Source: Rhizobiaceae bacterium
GTDB taxonomy: Bacteria > Pseudomonadota > Alphaproteobacteria > Rhizobiales > Rhizobiaceae
NCBI GenBank assembly: GCA_029233925.1
Contig: JARGOX010000010.1
Location: 1 to 64,000, forward strand
Reading direction: 5' to 3'
Length of the DNA stretch: 64,000 nt
The notes under the pieces were generated by a model. The model was not told the origin of the DNA, ran no database searches, and was given only the letters and a program-made list of their open reading frames with translations. Positions 1-8,884 of this stretch are shown piece by piece. Numbering within the stretch: position 1 is the stretch's first letter; each line of letters begins with the position of its first letter. The position numbers and the translations under genes are program-made.

Positions 1-55
1 CCAATCCAGTCCTCTGGAAAGGCAGCGGTGTCAGATCAAGTCGAGTCTTCTACAC

Positions 56-1012
56 CTAATTGCCGTTACCGCCGCCATTGCCGTTACCGCCGCCATTGCC
101 GTTGCCGCCGCCATTGCCGTTGCCGCCGCCATTGCCGTTGCCGCCACCATTGCCGTTGCCGCCACCATTGCCGTTGCCGCCACCATTGCCGTTGCCGCCA
201 CCATTGCCGTTGCCGCCGCCATTGCCGTTGCCGCCGCCATTGCCGTTGCCGCCGCCATTGCCGTTACCGCCGCCATTGCCGTTGCCGCCACCATTGCCGT
301 TGCCGCCGCCATTTCCGTTGCCGCCACCATTGCCATTGCCGCCGCCATTGCCTTTGCCGCCACCATTGCCATTGCCGCCACCATTGCCTTTGCCATTGCC
401 TTTGCCGTTGGATGCCGCGGAGTTATTTCCGCTCTTGGAGGCATTTGACTGACCATTGCTGCTTACCGAGACAGAGCCTTTTGAAGCATTGGAAACGGAT
501 GCTGTCTGCCCTGAGCTGACGTCCACGGTGCGACCGCCGTTGACTGAGGTAACACCAACGACCCCTCTTTCCACGCTGACTGCGGCAATTTTTCCGTTCA
601 CTGTGACCTGAAAACGGGTGCCCTTTACAACGGCCGCCAATAGTGGCGTTCTGACCGTGACATGCTTTCGTTTCTTTGTTTCCACGTCCAGAAGGAGCGT
701 GCCAAACTGCTGTTGCAAAGATGTATTGCGTCCGTGTTTCTGCGCACTCTTAAGGTGTGCCAATGTATTTGGATGATACATGATCATCTCTATTCCGCGT
801 TGCAAAACAAGGCGTCCGCGTTTCCCGGTATGAATCCAGCTTAACTTGGGCATTTTCATGCCACGCCGGATCACGGTCCAATTCTTGTTGTCTGTCGTGT
901 ACCGCGCTGGTTGACTGACCTTTGCAGCAATCCAATCGGATGCAAGGATGGGGCCTGATGACGCTGCGACCATAAGCAACGCAAATAAATACTTCAGGAC
1001 GAAACTGGGCAT
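56..1012 (-). CDS. FecR-domain secreted protein with long Gly/Asn hexapeptide-repeat tail
   Basis: The protein is about 318 aa from the ATG at 1012, which has a GGAG six bases upstream; a GTG at 1039 in the same frame has no ribosome site. Residues 1-25 form a signal peptide (hydrophobic core, then ASS-GPILAS). The middle carries a FecR-type domain, seen in FGTLLLDVETKKRKHVTVRT and in PLLAAVVKGTRFQV. A Ser/Asn linker follows, then about 18 copies of GGGNGN or GGGKGN to the stop. FecR domains usually sense or bind in the periplasm. A free FecR domain with no sigma factor or TonB receptor beside it and a disordered Gly tail looks more like an exported surface or matrix protein. Function is inferred only; the domain call is fairly secure. 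Confidence 0.8.
   Translation of the reverse strand: MPSFVLKYLFALLMVAASSGPILASDWIAAKVSQPARYTTDNKNWTVIRRGMKMPKLSWIHTGKRGRLVLQRGIEMIMYHPNTLAHLKSAQKHGRNTSLQQQFGTLLLDVETKKRKHVTVRTPLLAAVVKGTRFQVTVNGKIAAVSVERGVVGVTSVNGGRTVDVSSGQTASVSNASKGSVSVSSNGQSNASKSGNNSAASNGKGNGKGNGGGNGNGGGKGNGGGNGNGGGNGNGGGNGNGGGNGNGGGNGNGGGNGNGGGNGNGGGNGNGGGNGNGGGNGNGGGNGNGGGNGNGGGNGNGGGNGNGGGNGNGGGNGN
59..404. repeat. 18-bp tandem repeat encoding GGGNGN
   Basis: About 18 copies of an 18-bp unit (plus strand form CCGTTGCCGCCGCCATTG with single-base variants) fill the 3' end of the FecR-domain gene. The frame is kept throughout. Most differences between units are silent (CCG/CCA, GTT/GTA), which suggests selection for the protein repeat together with repeat-number slippage. 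Such arrays can expand or contract, and assembly from short reads may misjudge the copy number. Confidence 0.9.
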
Positions 1013-1331
1013 GGAAAACTCCGCGATAGGGTATACCACAATGACGTGGATGGATTAATATTTTACTGCCCAGTACCAATATATTTTAAGTAAGTGTGAG
1101 AAACCCTAATATTTTGGGTGGAAAAAGGTAGCAGTCCGTTTTAAAGTCATTCAATAGGTTGCTGCCTTGAAGAAACGTCCACATTCGCCTGAGCAAAACA
1201 GCAACGCGTCGCAGGTGCGAACGCCCTGTTCCAATTGGCAGAGGGTCCCGGTGGGTTACAATATGCTCTCAATGCCCCATGACATCTGAAATTTTGATAA
1301 TGCGGCGTCTCGGGAATCCTGCACCGGTTCT

Positions 1332-2594
1332 CTAATAATTTTCCTGCAGGATGTTTTCCAATTCATTCTCCAGCCATTTGCGAGAAGGAATATGGGTGGT
1401 GAGGGACAGGGCCTTTTCATAGGCTGTCCGTGCATCGGGCAAGTAACCGGCTTGCCGCAGCAAATAGGCCCGTGTCGCCCAATAGGGCTGAAAACCTTTG
1501 GTCTGATCTCCCTCAATGGCCGCGAGGGCGGCAAATCCTGCCTGGGGGCTGGCAGACCGGCCCAAGGCGACCGCATAGCCCACTGCGGCGCCGGTCGTTG
1601 GGGCAACAGCCATCAAGCCGGCATAGAGTTGCGCGATGACCTGCCAATCGACCTTGCCCAATTGCAGGCGATCACAATGGGCGCTTTGTATGGCCGCTTC
1701 CAGTTGAAACCGCGCAGGCGCCTTGAAGGTTGCGGCTTTGGCAAGCATGGTCTGGCCACGGCGGATCAAGAGACGATTCCATCTTGAAACGTCATGCGCT
1801 TCCAGCGGAACATAGACACCCTGCTGGTCAATGCGCGCATCGCGCCTCGCAAAAGAAAAGGCGATCAATGCGGCCAGCCCCAGTGCTTCCGGTTCGTCCG
1901 GCAACAATTCGCAAACAAGTGTAGACAGATAGAGCGCCTCGGAACTGATGTCCTGGGTCGGGTCGCAGTTCTGGTTGTTTTGCCAATCGAGTGAATAGGC
2001 ACCGTAAATGGCCTCCAAAACGGCAGCAAGACGCGGTTTCAGATCATCTGGTTCCGGCAGGGAAAAGGCAATTCCTGCCTGTTTGATCTTGCGCTTCGCA
2101 CGCACCAGACGTTGCGCCAGAACCGGACCGGGCATCAGGTAGGCAGAGGCTATTTCGCTTGCCTGAAAGCCCAAAACCGTTTGCAACATCAAGGGTGTGT
2201 GCACCTGTGCATCAATCGCCGGATGCGCACAGGCAAAAATCAGGTTCAAGCGGCGGTCGGGAAAGTGATCTGGCTCCTGCATATCGGTCTGCGCGGCCCT
2301 TTCCACCAGAATGAAATCCTCATCATCAAGTGAACCTGAAGCGGTTCTGGCTGCTGCGCTTTTTGCCGCATCCTTTCGCCGGTTCCTGGCCACCGTAACA
2401 AGCCAGCCTTCCGGGTTTGTAGGGATTCCATCCTTCGGCCATGTCTCCAAAGCACGGGCAAAGGCATCAGCCAATGCATCCTCTGCACTGGCGATGTCGG
2501 CGCCATTGCTGACAAGAATTGCGATCAACCGGCCATAGGAGGCTCGGGCAACTTTGTCTGCCTTTGCGCGAACCTCCCCGAACCGCCTATCCAC
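1332..2594 (-). CDS. ECF RNA polymerase sigma factor (DUF6596 type, YCII-associated)
   Basis: The product is 420 aa. Region 2 is near residues 15-80 (ASAEDALADAFARALETWP, then GWLVTVARNRRKDAAK). Region 4 is near 115-180 (LMLQTVLGFQASEIASAYLM). A long C-terminal extension (about 190-420) with repeat-like helices is typical of the large sigma-70 relatives carrying DUF6596. These are usually encoded next to YCII/DGPF proteins, and here the YCII gene ends 8 bases upstream. The long C-terminal domain is thought to replace a classical anti-sigma factor. It is the last gene of a three-gene operon with the YCII and SRPBCC proteins. The family call is firm; the signal it answers is unknown. Confidence 0.88.
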   Translation of the reverse strand: MDRRFGEVRAKADKVARASYGRLIAILVSNGADIASAEDALADAFARALETWPKDGIPTNPEGWLVTVARNRRKDAAKSAAARTASGSLDDEDFILVERAAQTDMQEPDHFPDRRLNLIFACAHPAIDAQVHTPLMLQTVLGFQASEIASAYLMPGPVLAQRLVRAKRKIKQAGIAFSLPEPDDLKPRLAAVLEAIYGAYSLDWQNNQNCDPTQDISSEALYLSTLVCELLPDEPEALGLAALIAFSFARRDARIDQQGVYVPLEAHDVSRWNRLLIRRGQTMLAKAATFKAPARFQLEAAIQSAHCDRLQLGKVDWQVIAQLYAGLMAVAPTTGAAVGYAVALGRSASPQAGFAALAAIEGDQTKGFQPYWATRAYLLRQAGYLPDARTAYEKALSLTTHIPSRKWLENELENILQENY

Positions 2595-2602
2595 GGGAAA
2601 GC

Positions 2603-2974
2603 CTATCCCGCATAGGGGTTTCCACCTTCAGGCATGGCGGAAGCCCTGACTTCGATCGTTCCATATTGTGCTGCCGGGCATTTTTCCGCCCATGCCAGCG
2701 CCGCATCGAGATCGGGCACATCGATTACGAAGGATCCACCTAGTTGCTCTTTGCTATCAGCAAAGGGGCCATCCTGGATCCTCTTTGCGCCATCTTTCAG
2801 GCTGAGGGTTGTTGCTGTCATGGACGGCTGGAGCCAATCGGTATCAACAAAAACACCGGCATCCTTGAGGGCGCGAATATAGGTTCCGTAGACCTTCAGG
2901 GTCTGTGCGATATCCTCCTGACTGGCATCTGCAAAGGCGGTTTCATCGCTGTAGAGGAAAAATGTGTAACGCAT
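2603..2974 (-). CDS. YCII/DGPF-domain protein
   Basis: The product is 123 aa from the ATG at 2974, with AAGGAACA upstream; a further upstream in-frame start at 3016 would overlap the preceding gene. The fold is a YCII-type alpha/beta dimer. The family hallmark DGPF is present in RIQDGPFADSKEQLGGSFVI, and the start MRYTFFLYSDE is standard. Proteins of this group are nearly always encoded with DUF6596 sigma factors, as here, and are thought to sense a small molecule or modulate the sigma factor, though no reaction is established. It lies between the SRPBCC gene and the sigma gene in one transcription unit. Confidence 0.88.
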   Translation of the reverse strand: MRYTFFLYSDETAFADASQEDIAQTLKVYGTYIRALKDAGVFVDTDWLQPSMTATTLSLKDGAKRIQDGPFADSKEQLGGSFVIDVPDLDAALAWAEKCPAAQYGTIEVRASAMPEGGNPYAG

Positions 2975-3012
2975 TATCTTGTTCCTTGTTCGGTAGGAAA
3001 TTCGTGAAATGT

Positions 3013-3570
3013 TCAAACAGCTTGGAAGGCTTGAGCAAGTTTCCGGAGACCTGTTTCATAGTCCGGCCCAAGCATGCCATCAAGGAAAAGTCCAAACACC
3101 CGGCCGATGGGATTCATGCCGAAATCGGATTTGGTCGACCAGGTCACGATGGTGGTGCCAGAAGAAGGCTCAAGCAGGCCAGAAGAAGGTTCAAGCAGGC
3201 CAGAAGAAGGTTCAAGCAGGAAGGTGGTAACGGGCCTGCCCATCGCACCCAGATCTATCTGCATTGTCACCGACCGGTTTTCTTCCAGTGCGACAATTGT
3301 CTGCGTGCCTTTGCCATCCTTTCCATCAAAAGCAAATCCTGACCCAATGCCTGATGAAGGACCATGCATGGTGATTTTCAGATCCGGATCCTTGACCTTG
3401 TAAGGGTTGAATCTCTGGTAGCCCTCACGCGAGGCAATAAGCGAAAAGACCTTGTCGACCGGCGCTTTGATCGTGGCCACACGCTCAACTGTTTTACTCG
3501 ACGGCAGTGCATAGGGAGCAACTGCCACGGCGGCAACGGCGATGGCGGAAATGATGATCCAGGATTGCAT
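3013..3570 (-). CDS. SRPBCC-family protein with N-terminal membrane anchor and internal 7-residue triplication
   Basis: The product is 185 aa from the ATG at 3570, with AGGAAA eight bases upstream. Residues 4-20 are a hydrophobic anchor (IIISAIAVAAVAVAPYALP). The rest is a START/SRPBCC (polyketide cyclase-like) ligand-binding fold, opening with VERVATIKAPVDKVFSLIAS and ending with a helix in GLFLDGMLGPDYETGLRKLA. Near residue 130 the seven residues LLEPSSG are repeated three times in a row, which is not expected in this fold. It is the first gene of the operon with the YCII protein and the sigma factor. It probably binds a hydrophobic ligand; no enzymatic role can be assigned. Confidence 0.82.
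   Translation of the reverse strand: MQSWIIISAIAVAAVAVAPYALPSSKTVERVATIKAPVDKVFSLIASREGYQRFNPYKVKDPDLKITMHGPSSGIGSGFAFDGKDGKGTQTIVALEENRSVTMQIDLGAMGRPVTTFLLEPSSGLLEPSSGLLEPSSGTTIVTWSTKSDFGMNPIGRVFGLFLDGMLGPDYETGLRKLAQAFQAV
3160..3220. repeat. 21-bp tandem triplication inside the SRPBCC gene
   Basis: Three head-to-tail copies of a 21-bp unit beginning AGAAGAAGG; copies two and three are identical over their shared length and copy one differs at one base. The unit length is a multiple of three, so the frame is kept and LLEPSSG is encoded three times. The near identity points to a recent duplication. Confidence 0.92.
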
Positions 3571-3820
3571 GGGTTTTCCTTTCGTCTGGCTTGAAAGCAG
3601 GATCGCTTTCACCTGCATGACGACAAGGGAAGACGTCAATCGACAAAAGCAGCTGATTTTTTTGATATTTGTTCAAAGAGCATCGAAAATAGTAAGTTCA
3701 TTCCCATAGGGCAGCGTCTTGCGCATGGTGAAGAACTGCGGACTCGGGTGCAATCGAGCACAAAGGATCAGGTTTTAAGGTATGGTGGTCCCTATGATCA
3801 TGGGTGCCACGGAGGTTTGC
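3571..3820. other. Divergent intergenic region
   Basis: This 250-base stretch separates the SRPBCC-YCII-sigma operon (leftward) from the AraC-type gene (rightward). Both promoters must lie here. A GGAGG at 3811-3815 fixes the AraC start. I could not pick convincing -35/-10 boxes or an inverted repeat. Confidence 0.5.
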
Positions 3821-4714
3821 ATGTCGCTCAAGTCTGACAGTCAATATCATGCGAGAATGCAATTGGTTCTGCGTTATATCGATGAGCATCTGGATGACGG
3901 ATTGGCAATCGAAGATCTTGCAGGAACTGCCGCTTTTTCAAAATACCATTTCCAGAGGCAATTTTCCGCACTCTTCAAAATCAGTGTTCACCGTTACATA
4001 CAACTTGTGCGTATGAAACGAGCCTCCTACAGGCTCGCATTTCGAAAGCAGGATTCCGTTCTCTCGGTTGCGCTGGACAGCGGTTATGCGGGTCCTGAGG
4101 CTTTTGCCCGGGCCTTCCGTCAATACATGGATCAAAGCCCCAGTGCGGCAAAACAGAACCCGGTATGGGCCCCCTGGCATCAGGCTTATGCACCACTCAA
4201 CCAGATAAGGAGCCAATACATGTCACCGACTTTCACCGCCGACGCTGTCGAGATCACGGATTTTCCAGAGACATCTGTCGCCATCAAATCCCATAGGGGT
4301 GATCCTGCCCTGGTCGGCGATGCCATTCGTCAATTTATCGCCTGGCGCCGTGCTGAGGGTCTTTCGCCAGCGCGAAGCGCTACATACAATATTTTCCATA
4401 ATGATCCCGATGAGACGCCTGCCGAGGACTACAGGCTGGACATTTGTGCCGGGACAAACCGCCAGGTGCCAGATAATGATGCGGGTGTCTTCGCAGGTAC
4501 GATACCAGCCGGGCCTTGCGCGCGTGTGCGCTTGGTTGGCTCGGCCGACAATCTGAGGCCGGCGATTTCCTATCTCTATGGCGAATGGCTGCCGGCAAGC
4601 AGCCATCAATTGCGGGACTATCCGATTTTCGCCCAGCGCATCCATTTCTTTCCGGACGTGCCTGAACATGAAGCTGTAACCGACGTCTTTCTGCCGCTCA
4701 AGAAGCCGGTATAG
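3821..4714 (+). CDS. AraC-family regulator with GyrI-like effector-binding domain
   Basis: The product is 297 aa. The ATG at 3821 has GGAGG five bases upstream, so the longer in-frame start at 3782 is not needed. Residues 7-105 are the double helix-turn-helix DNA-binding domain (LAIEDLAGTAAFSKYHFQRQ and SVLSVALDSGYAGPEAFARA). Residues 130-297 are a GyrI/SoxS-Rob type small-molecule binding domain. The order (HTH first, ligand domain last) matches the Rob/BmrR-like group, which answers drugs or toxic organic compounds. It is transcribed away from the sigma operon and may control it. The ligand is unknown. Confidence 0.88.
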   Translation: MSLKSDSQYHARMQLVLRYIDEHLDDGLAIEDLAGTAAFSKYHFQRQFSALFKISVHRYIQLVRMKRASYRLAFRKQDSVLSVALDSGYAGPEAFARAFRQYMDQSPSAAKQNPVWAPWHQAYAPLNQIRSQYMSPTFTADAVEITDFPETSVAIKSHRGDPALVGDAIRQFIAWRRAEGLSPARSATYNIFHNDPDETPAEDYRLDICAGTNRQVPDNDAGVFAGTIPAGPCARVRLVGSADNLRPAISYLYGEWLPASSHQLRDYPIFAQRIHFFPDVPEHEAVTDVFLPLKKPV

Positions 4715-5094
4715 ATCAAGAATGACTGTGGCAACGCATCAGGTCTGCTGCCTTTGGTGAACCTGTACCCGTTGCCACGGCGGGGGCGGAAAATGGAAGG
4801 ATGTCAAACCTTTCACGGCAATGCGGTCGCGCCTGCCTGATCCGACAAAGAGCACTGCGTCGGCAGGTTGGTATGCAATGAATGCAATAGCTGCTGCAGC
4901 CGGACCACCAAGCCCTTGGGCCTGTGCCGTTTCTGCGGGCAAAGATCGCCGTGCGGCAATTTTTTGCGTTTGCGCATTTCGTGACAATTTCAAATATATG
5001 TCGGCCGGCCTGGCAGTGGCTCCATCCATGTCATGCTGCCAATTGAGCTCTTCGACCATTCTGCAGATTTGAAAGCTGGCGTGGAAAGAGTCGA
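4715..5094. other. Intergenic region without a recognised gene
   Basis: No gene is recognised here. The largest open frame is 122 codons on the minus strand (4739-5107); it lacks a ribosome site and its translation resembles no family I know. A shorter plus-strand frame (4821-5072) is equally unsupported. The region may hold remnants of a lost gene. Confidence 0.5.
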
Positions 5095-5130
5095 TTGACA
5101 TTGCCAATTAAGTCCGTACTTTATTTTTAT
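5095..5130 (+). promoter_or_regulatory. Promoter and operator-like inverted repeat of the hydantoinase operon
   Basis: TTGACA at 5095-5100 and TACTTT at 5117-5122 are 16 bases apart, a good sigma-70 pair. The start point would fall at about 5129, the A of the hyuA ATG. There is no Shine-Dalgarno sequence upstream of that ATG. An inverted repeat AAGT-CCGT-ACTT (5110-5121) covers the -10 box and is a candidate site for the GntR regulator at the end of the operon. Confidence 0.55.
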
Positions 5131-7207
5131 GACCAGACTTTCCATCGACATTGGCGGAACATTCACAGACATTGTTCTTGAGGCAAATGGACGTCACGCC
5201 ACCCACAAGGTGCTCACCACGCCTGCCATGCCAGAGGCCAGTGCGATGAGGGGTATCACGGAGTTGTTGGTGCGGGAAAATGTCGTTTTGGCAGATGTGC
5301 ATTCTATTATTCACGGCACCACATTGGCAACCAACGCCCTGATTGAGCGTAAGGGTGCGCGCGTTGGGTTTGTGACGACAGCCGGCTTCAGAGATATTCT
5401 GGAAATGCGCAATGAGAAGCGCTTTGACCAATATGACCTCAACATCGAATTGCCCCAGCCGCTCGTTTCGCGCGATATGCGTTTTACCCTGGACGAACGG
5501 ATATTGACGAATGGCGACGTCCTGCGTGCGCCTGGATTGCGCCAGATCGATGCCATTGCCGACGATCTCATCGCCATGAATGTCGAGGCCGTGGCCATTG
5601 GTTTCCTGCATGCCTATGTGAATCCAGCCCACGAGGTGCAGGTTGCAGAGCGTCTTGCCCAAAAGCTCGGTGATGATGTTACTATTTGTCTAAGCGCGCA
5701 GGTGTCACCGGAAGCACGTGAGTACGATCGGTTTTCGACCGTTTGCGCCAACGCCTATGTGCGGCCCCTGATGTCACGTTATCTGGCGGGATTCAGCAAG
5801 GCGCTGAGTGATCAGGGCTTTTCAGGCTCCTTTTTGATGATGCTGTCGGGCGGTGGTTTGACAACGCTCGACCAGGCGATCAAAACGCCAATCAGACTGG
5901 TTGAATCAGGACCGGCCGGCGGCGTTGCGTTGGCCGCGCATGTTGCCAGGGACATTGGATCTGCCCAGACCCTTGCACTGGATATTGGCGGCACCACCGC
6001 AAAAATCTGTTTTCTGGAAAACGCCATACCGCAGACAACCCGAAAATTCGAGGTCGCGCGGGCCTGGCGCGACATCAAGGGCAGTGGTCTGCCGGTTCGC
6101 GTCCCGACGATTGAACTTGTCGAAATCGGCGCCGGTGGCGGATCGATTGCCAAGGTCGATGCCCTGTCGCGTTTGACGGTGGGGCCAAAGAGCGCAGGGG
6201 CTTCTCCCGGCCCCTGCGCTTACCAATTGGGCGGCACGGAAGCGACCCTTACCGATGCGCATATCGTTTTGGGAAATGTATCGCCCGAAGGGTTTTCTGG
6301 CGGTTCGATCACGCTTGACCCAAATCTCTCCGTTGCAGCAATCGAGGAACAGCTTGCAGCACCGCTCGGTTTGAAATCGGCTGAAAGCGCAGCATCAGGT
6401 GTTGTTGAAATGGCCGACGAGATCATGGCCAATGCGGCCCGGGTGCATGGTCTGGAACTTGGCAAGGACATTTCCCGGTTCGATCTGCTGGTCTCCGGCG
6501 GTGGCGGTGCATTGCATGCCGCACGCATTGCGGAAAAACTGTCCATCGACCGGATCATCGTTCCGCACAATGCCGGCGTCGGTTCGGCCGTCGGTTTTCT
6601 GCATGCGCCGGTCTCATTCGAATTGGCGCGATCCGTCATGCAGCCTGTGTCAAAGCTCGATGCACAGGCGGTTGAGGCCGCTGTGGTCAAGGCAAGAGAC
6701 GAAACACGGGAGGTGATTGCCGCCATCGCCGATCCCGAGGCCATTGAAATCACCGCCCATGCCGAATTGCGCTATGCGGGGCAGGGGCAGGAAGTGCGGC
6801 TGGATTTTGATGCCGAAATGCCTTTTGCGCCGCAACTGGCACATCTCGAGGAGCGATTTCATGCGGCCTACAAGAGCCTCTACAAATTTACCATGCGTGA
6901 AATCGATGTTGAATTTTTCTCTTTCAGCGTGACAGCCACCGCCCATTTGAAATCTTCTGCCTTGAGCATTGAGCAAGGGGACACTGCGGGTAAATCAGAA
7001 GCGCCTGATCGCCAGGTTTACGATCTTGATGGTGAGGCATTCATACCTTTCCATACAGTCTCACGCGATCAATGGATGCCCGGAGAAACGGTTACGGGGC
7101 CAGCGATCATAACGGAAAGCCAGACGACAACGCTCATTCGCAAAGGCTGGTCCTGCCACAAGCTGGCCAGTGGGCACCTGATCCTGGAAAGGGTGCATCC
7201 CGCATGA
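5129..7207 (+). CDS. hyuA: Hydantoinase/oxoprolinase family protein, subunit A
   Basis: The product is 692 aa, the usual length for the family. The N-terminal domain begins RLSIDIGGTFTDIVLEANG, the nucleotide-binding signature of Hydant_A_N. The main domain carries a second actin-like motif, LALDIGGTTAKICFLE, near residue 286. These proteins pair with subunit B to hydrolyse cyclic amides such as hydantoins, 5-oxoproline or caprolactam, or to carboxylate ketones, with ATP. It overlaps hyuB by ATGA and heads an operon with a TRAP transporter and a GntR regulator. The substrate cannot be read from sequence; the transporter suggests an imported organic anion. No ribosome site is visible, so translation may be leaderless. 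Confidence 0.9.
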   Translation: MTRLSIDIGGTFTDIVLEANGRHATHKVLTTPAMPEASAMRGITELLVRENVVLADVHSIIHGTTLATNALIERKGARVGFVTTAGFRDILEMRNEKRFDQYDLNIELPQPLVSRDMRFTLDERILTNGDVLRAPGLRQIDAIADDLIAMNVEAVAIGFLHAYVNPAHEVQVAERLAQKLGDDVTICLSAQVSPEAREYDRFSTVCANAYVRPLMSRYLAGFSKALSDQGFSGSFLMMLSGGGLTTLDQAIKTPIRLVESGPAGGVALAAHVARDIGSAQTLALDIGGTTAKICFLENAIPQTTRKFEVARAWRDIKGSGLPVRVPTIELVEIGAGGGSIAKVDALSRLTVGPKSAGASPGPCAYQLGGTEATLTDAHIVLGNVSPEGFSGGSITLDPNLSVAAIEEQLAAPLGLKSAESAASGVVEMADEIMANAARVHGLELGKDISRFDLLVSGGGGALHAARIAEKLSIDRIIVPHNAGVGSAVGFLHAPVSFELARSVMQPVSKLDAQAVEAAVVKARDETREVIAAIADPEAIEITAHAELRYAGQGQEVRLDFDAEMPFAPQLAHLEERFHAAYKSLYKFTMREIDVEFFSFSVTATAHLKSSALSIEQGDTAGKSEAPDRQVYDLDGEAFIPFHTVSRDQWMPGETVTGPAIITESQTTTLIRKGWSCHKLASGHLILERVHPA

Positions 7208-8883
7208 GCCAGCCAACAAAAAAACACGCGGTCACGGATCGCCAGATCATCGCGCTGAATGTCATATGGAACAGGCTCATTTCAGTGTGCGAAGAGCAGG
7301 CCAACGTTTTGATGCGGGTGGCCTTTGGAACAATCGTGCGCGAGGCAGGTGATCTTTCGGCAGGTGTGTTTGACGCCCATGGCGCCATGTTGGCGCAGGC
7401 TGTGACCGGCACCCCCGGCCATGTGAACACAATGGCTAAATCCGTTCGAGCCATGCTGGCGCGCATTCCTGCCGACACCTTGCAGCCCGGTGATGCGCTT
7501 GTCACCAATGATCCCTGGCTTGGCGCCGGGCATGTTTTCGATTTTGTTGTGGTCACGCCCGCCTTCCTCGATGGAAAGATCGTCGGCTACCTTGCCTCCA
7601 CCAGCCATGTTGTCGATGTCGGAGGGCTTGGCTGGTCTGCGGAAGGGCGCACTGTCTTTGAAGAAGGTGTGGTCATTCCTGTCAGCAAATTGCGCAGGCA
7701 AGGCGCTCTGAATGAGGACATCCTTGGCATTATCGGCATCAACTCGCGCATCCCCAAGGAAGCGCGCGGCGACATTCTTTCGCTGTTGAGTTGCAACGAC
7801 ACCGGCGCCGAACGGCTGATCGCCCTGATGCAGGAATTCAATTATTCCTCTCTTGAGGATATCGCTGATTTCATATTCGAGCGATCACGCGCCGGAATGG
7901 CTGCCGCCCTTGCCGAGGTGCCCAATGGCACATTCAGCAATGAACTGGAGTTGGACGGCTATGACAGCCCCATCGTCCTGAAAGCCACAATGGTGATTTC
8001 TGATCATCAAATTCACGTGGATCTGGCAGGATCATCTCCCTCCATCGACCGCGGCATCAATTGTCCCCTCAATTATTCGATTGCCTATGCGGCCTTCGGC
8101 ATTCGGGCATTGCTTGCGGGCCATGTGCCGAACAATGCTGCTGCGCTGGAAGCCATAAAAATCACGGCGCCTCCCGGTCTGATTGTCAGCGCCGAGCGTC
8201 CTTCTCCGGTCACGGCACGCCATGTCATTGGCCAGGCTTTGCCCGATCTCATGCTGGGATGCCTGGCCCAGGCGCTTCCCGGCAAGGTGCTGGCGGAAAG
8301 CTCCGGCGCTCTGTGGACCATCTCCCTTTCCGGACACGGAGACACACCCTTTTCGTCACTCAATGTTGCGCTTGGCGGCATGGGCGCACGGCCCGGTGCC
8401 GATGGCCTGTCGACGACGGCTTTTCCTTCAGGTGTTGGTTCGGTTCCCATCGAAATCGCCGAGAGCGCCGCTCCGGTAATTTATCACAGCAAGGAATTTG
8501 CCACGGATACGGGCGGTGCTGGTCGCTATCGCGGCGGATTGGGCCAGCGCGTGGAGATCGGAGCCCGCAACCAGGAAACTCTCAAACTGTCGGCAGCGGC
8601 CTTCGAGCGGCTGAAAATTGGCCCGGCGGGGCGTGATGGCGGGTTGCCGGGTGCGCCCGGTCGTGTCGAGATCACCGATGGGACGGTGATAGACGACAAG
8701 GGCAATTATGAAATTCCACCGGGAGAAAGACTGATCCTCAGAACGCCGGGTGGTGGTGGGTTTGGAGACCCCGGACTCAGGGCGGCAGACTTGATCAAAC
8801 GCGATATTGCCGAGGCGCTGGTCAGTGAGGATCAAGGCAGCAAACTCTATAAATATAACAGTCAAAACAGGAAGGAACAGTAA
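7204..8883 (+). CDS. hyuB: Hydantoinase/oxoprolinase family protein, subunit B
   Basis: The product is 559 aa from the ATG at 7204, which overlaps the hyuA stop as ATGA; the longer open frame upstream lies inside hyuA. It is the Hydantoinase_B fold, with DLSAGVFDAHGAMLAQAVTG and PGHVNTM near the N-terminus, NDPWLGAGHVFDFVVVTP near residue 100 and a Gly-rich end (LRTPGGGGFGDP). Subunit B forms the complex with HyuA and carries the hydrolytic or carboxylating site. Translation is probably coupled to hyuA. The binding-protein gene follows after one base. Confidence 0.9.
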   Translation: MSQPTKKHAVTDRQIIALNVIWNRLISVCEEQANVLMRVAFGTIVREAGDLSAGVFDAHGAMLAQAVTGTPGHVNTMAKSVRAMLARIPADTLQPGDALVTNDPWLGAGHVFDFVVVTPAFLDGKIVGYLASTSHVVDVGGLGWSAEGRTVFEEGVVIPVSKLRRQGALNEDILGIIGINSRIPKEARGDILSLLSCNDTGAERLIALMQEFNYSSLEDIADFIFERSRAGMAAALAEVPNGTFSNELELDGYDSPIVLKATMVISDHQIHVDLAGSSPSIDRGINCPLNYSIAYAAFGIRALLAGHVPNNAAALEAIKITAPPGLIVSAERPSPVTARHVIGQALPDLMLGCLAQALPGKVLAESSGALWTISLSGHGDTPFSSLNVALGGMGARPGADGLSTTAFPSGVGSVPIEIAESAAPVIYHSKEFATDTGGAGRYRGGLGQRVEIGARNQETLKLSAAAFERLKIGPAGRDGGLPGAPGRVEITDGTVIDDKGNYEIPPGERLILRTPGGGGFGDPGLRAADLIKRDIAEALVSEDQGSKLYKYNSQNRKEQ

Positions 8884-8884
8884 G

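Noticed and set aside
60-404. CRISPR-like array
   Set aside because: Units are contiguous with no spacers and stay in one reading frame of a gene.
60-456. Proline-rich, Cys/Arg-rich and Ala/Met-rich open frames over the repeat
   Set aside because: All are shadows of the 18-bp repeat; only the GGGNGN frame has a signal peptide and a FecR domain.
4739-5107. 122-codon minus-strand frame
   Set aside because: No ribosome site, no family resemblance and overlaps the hyuA promoter.
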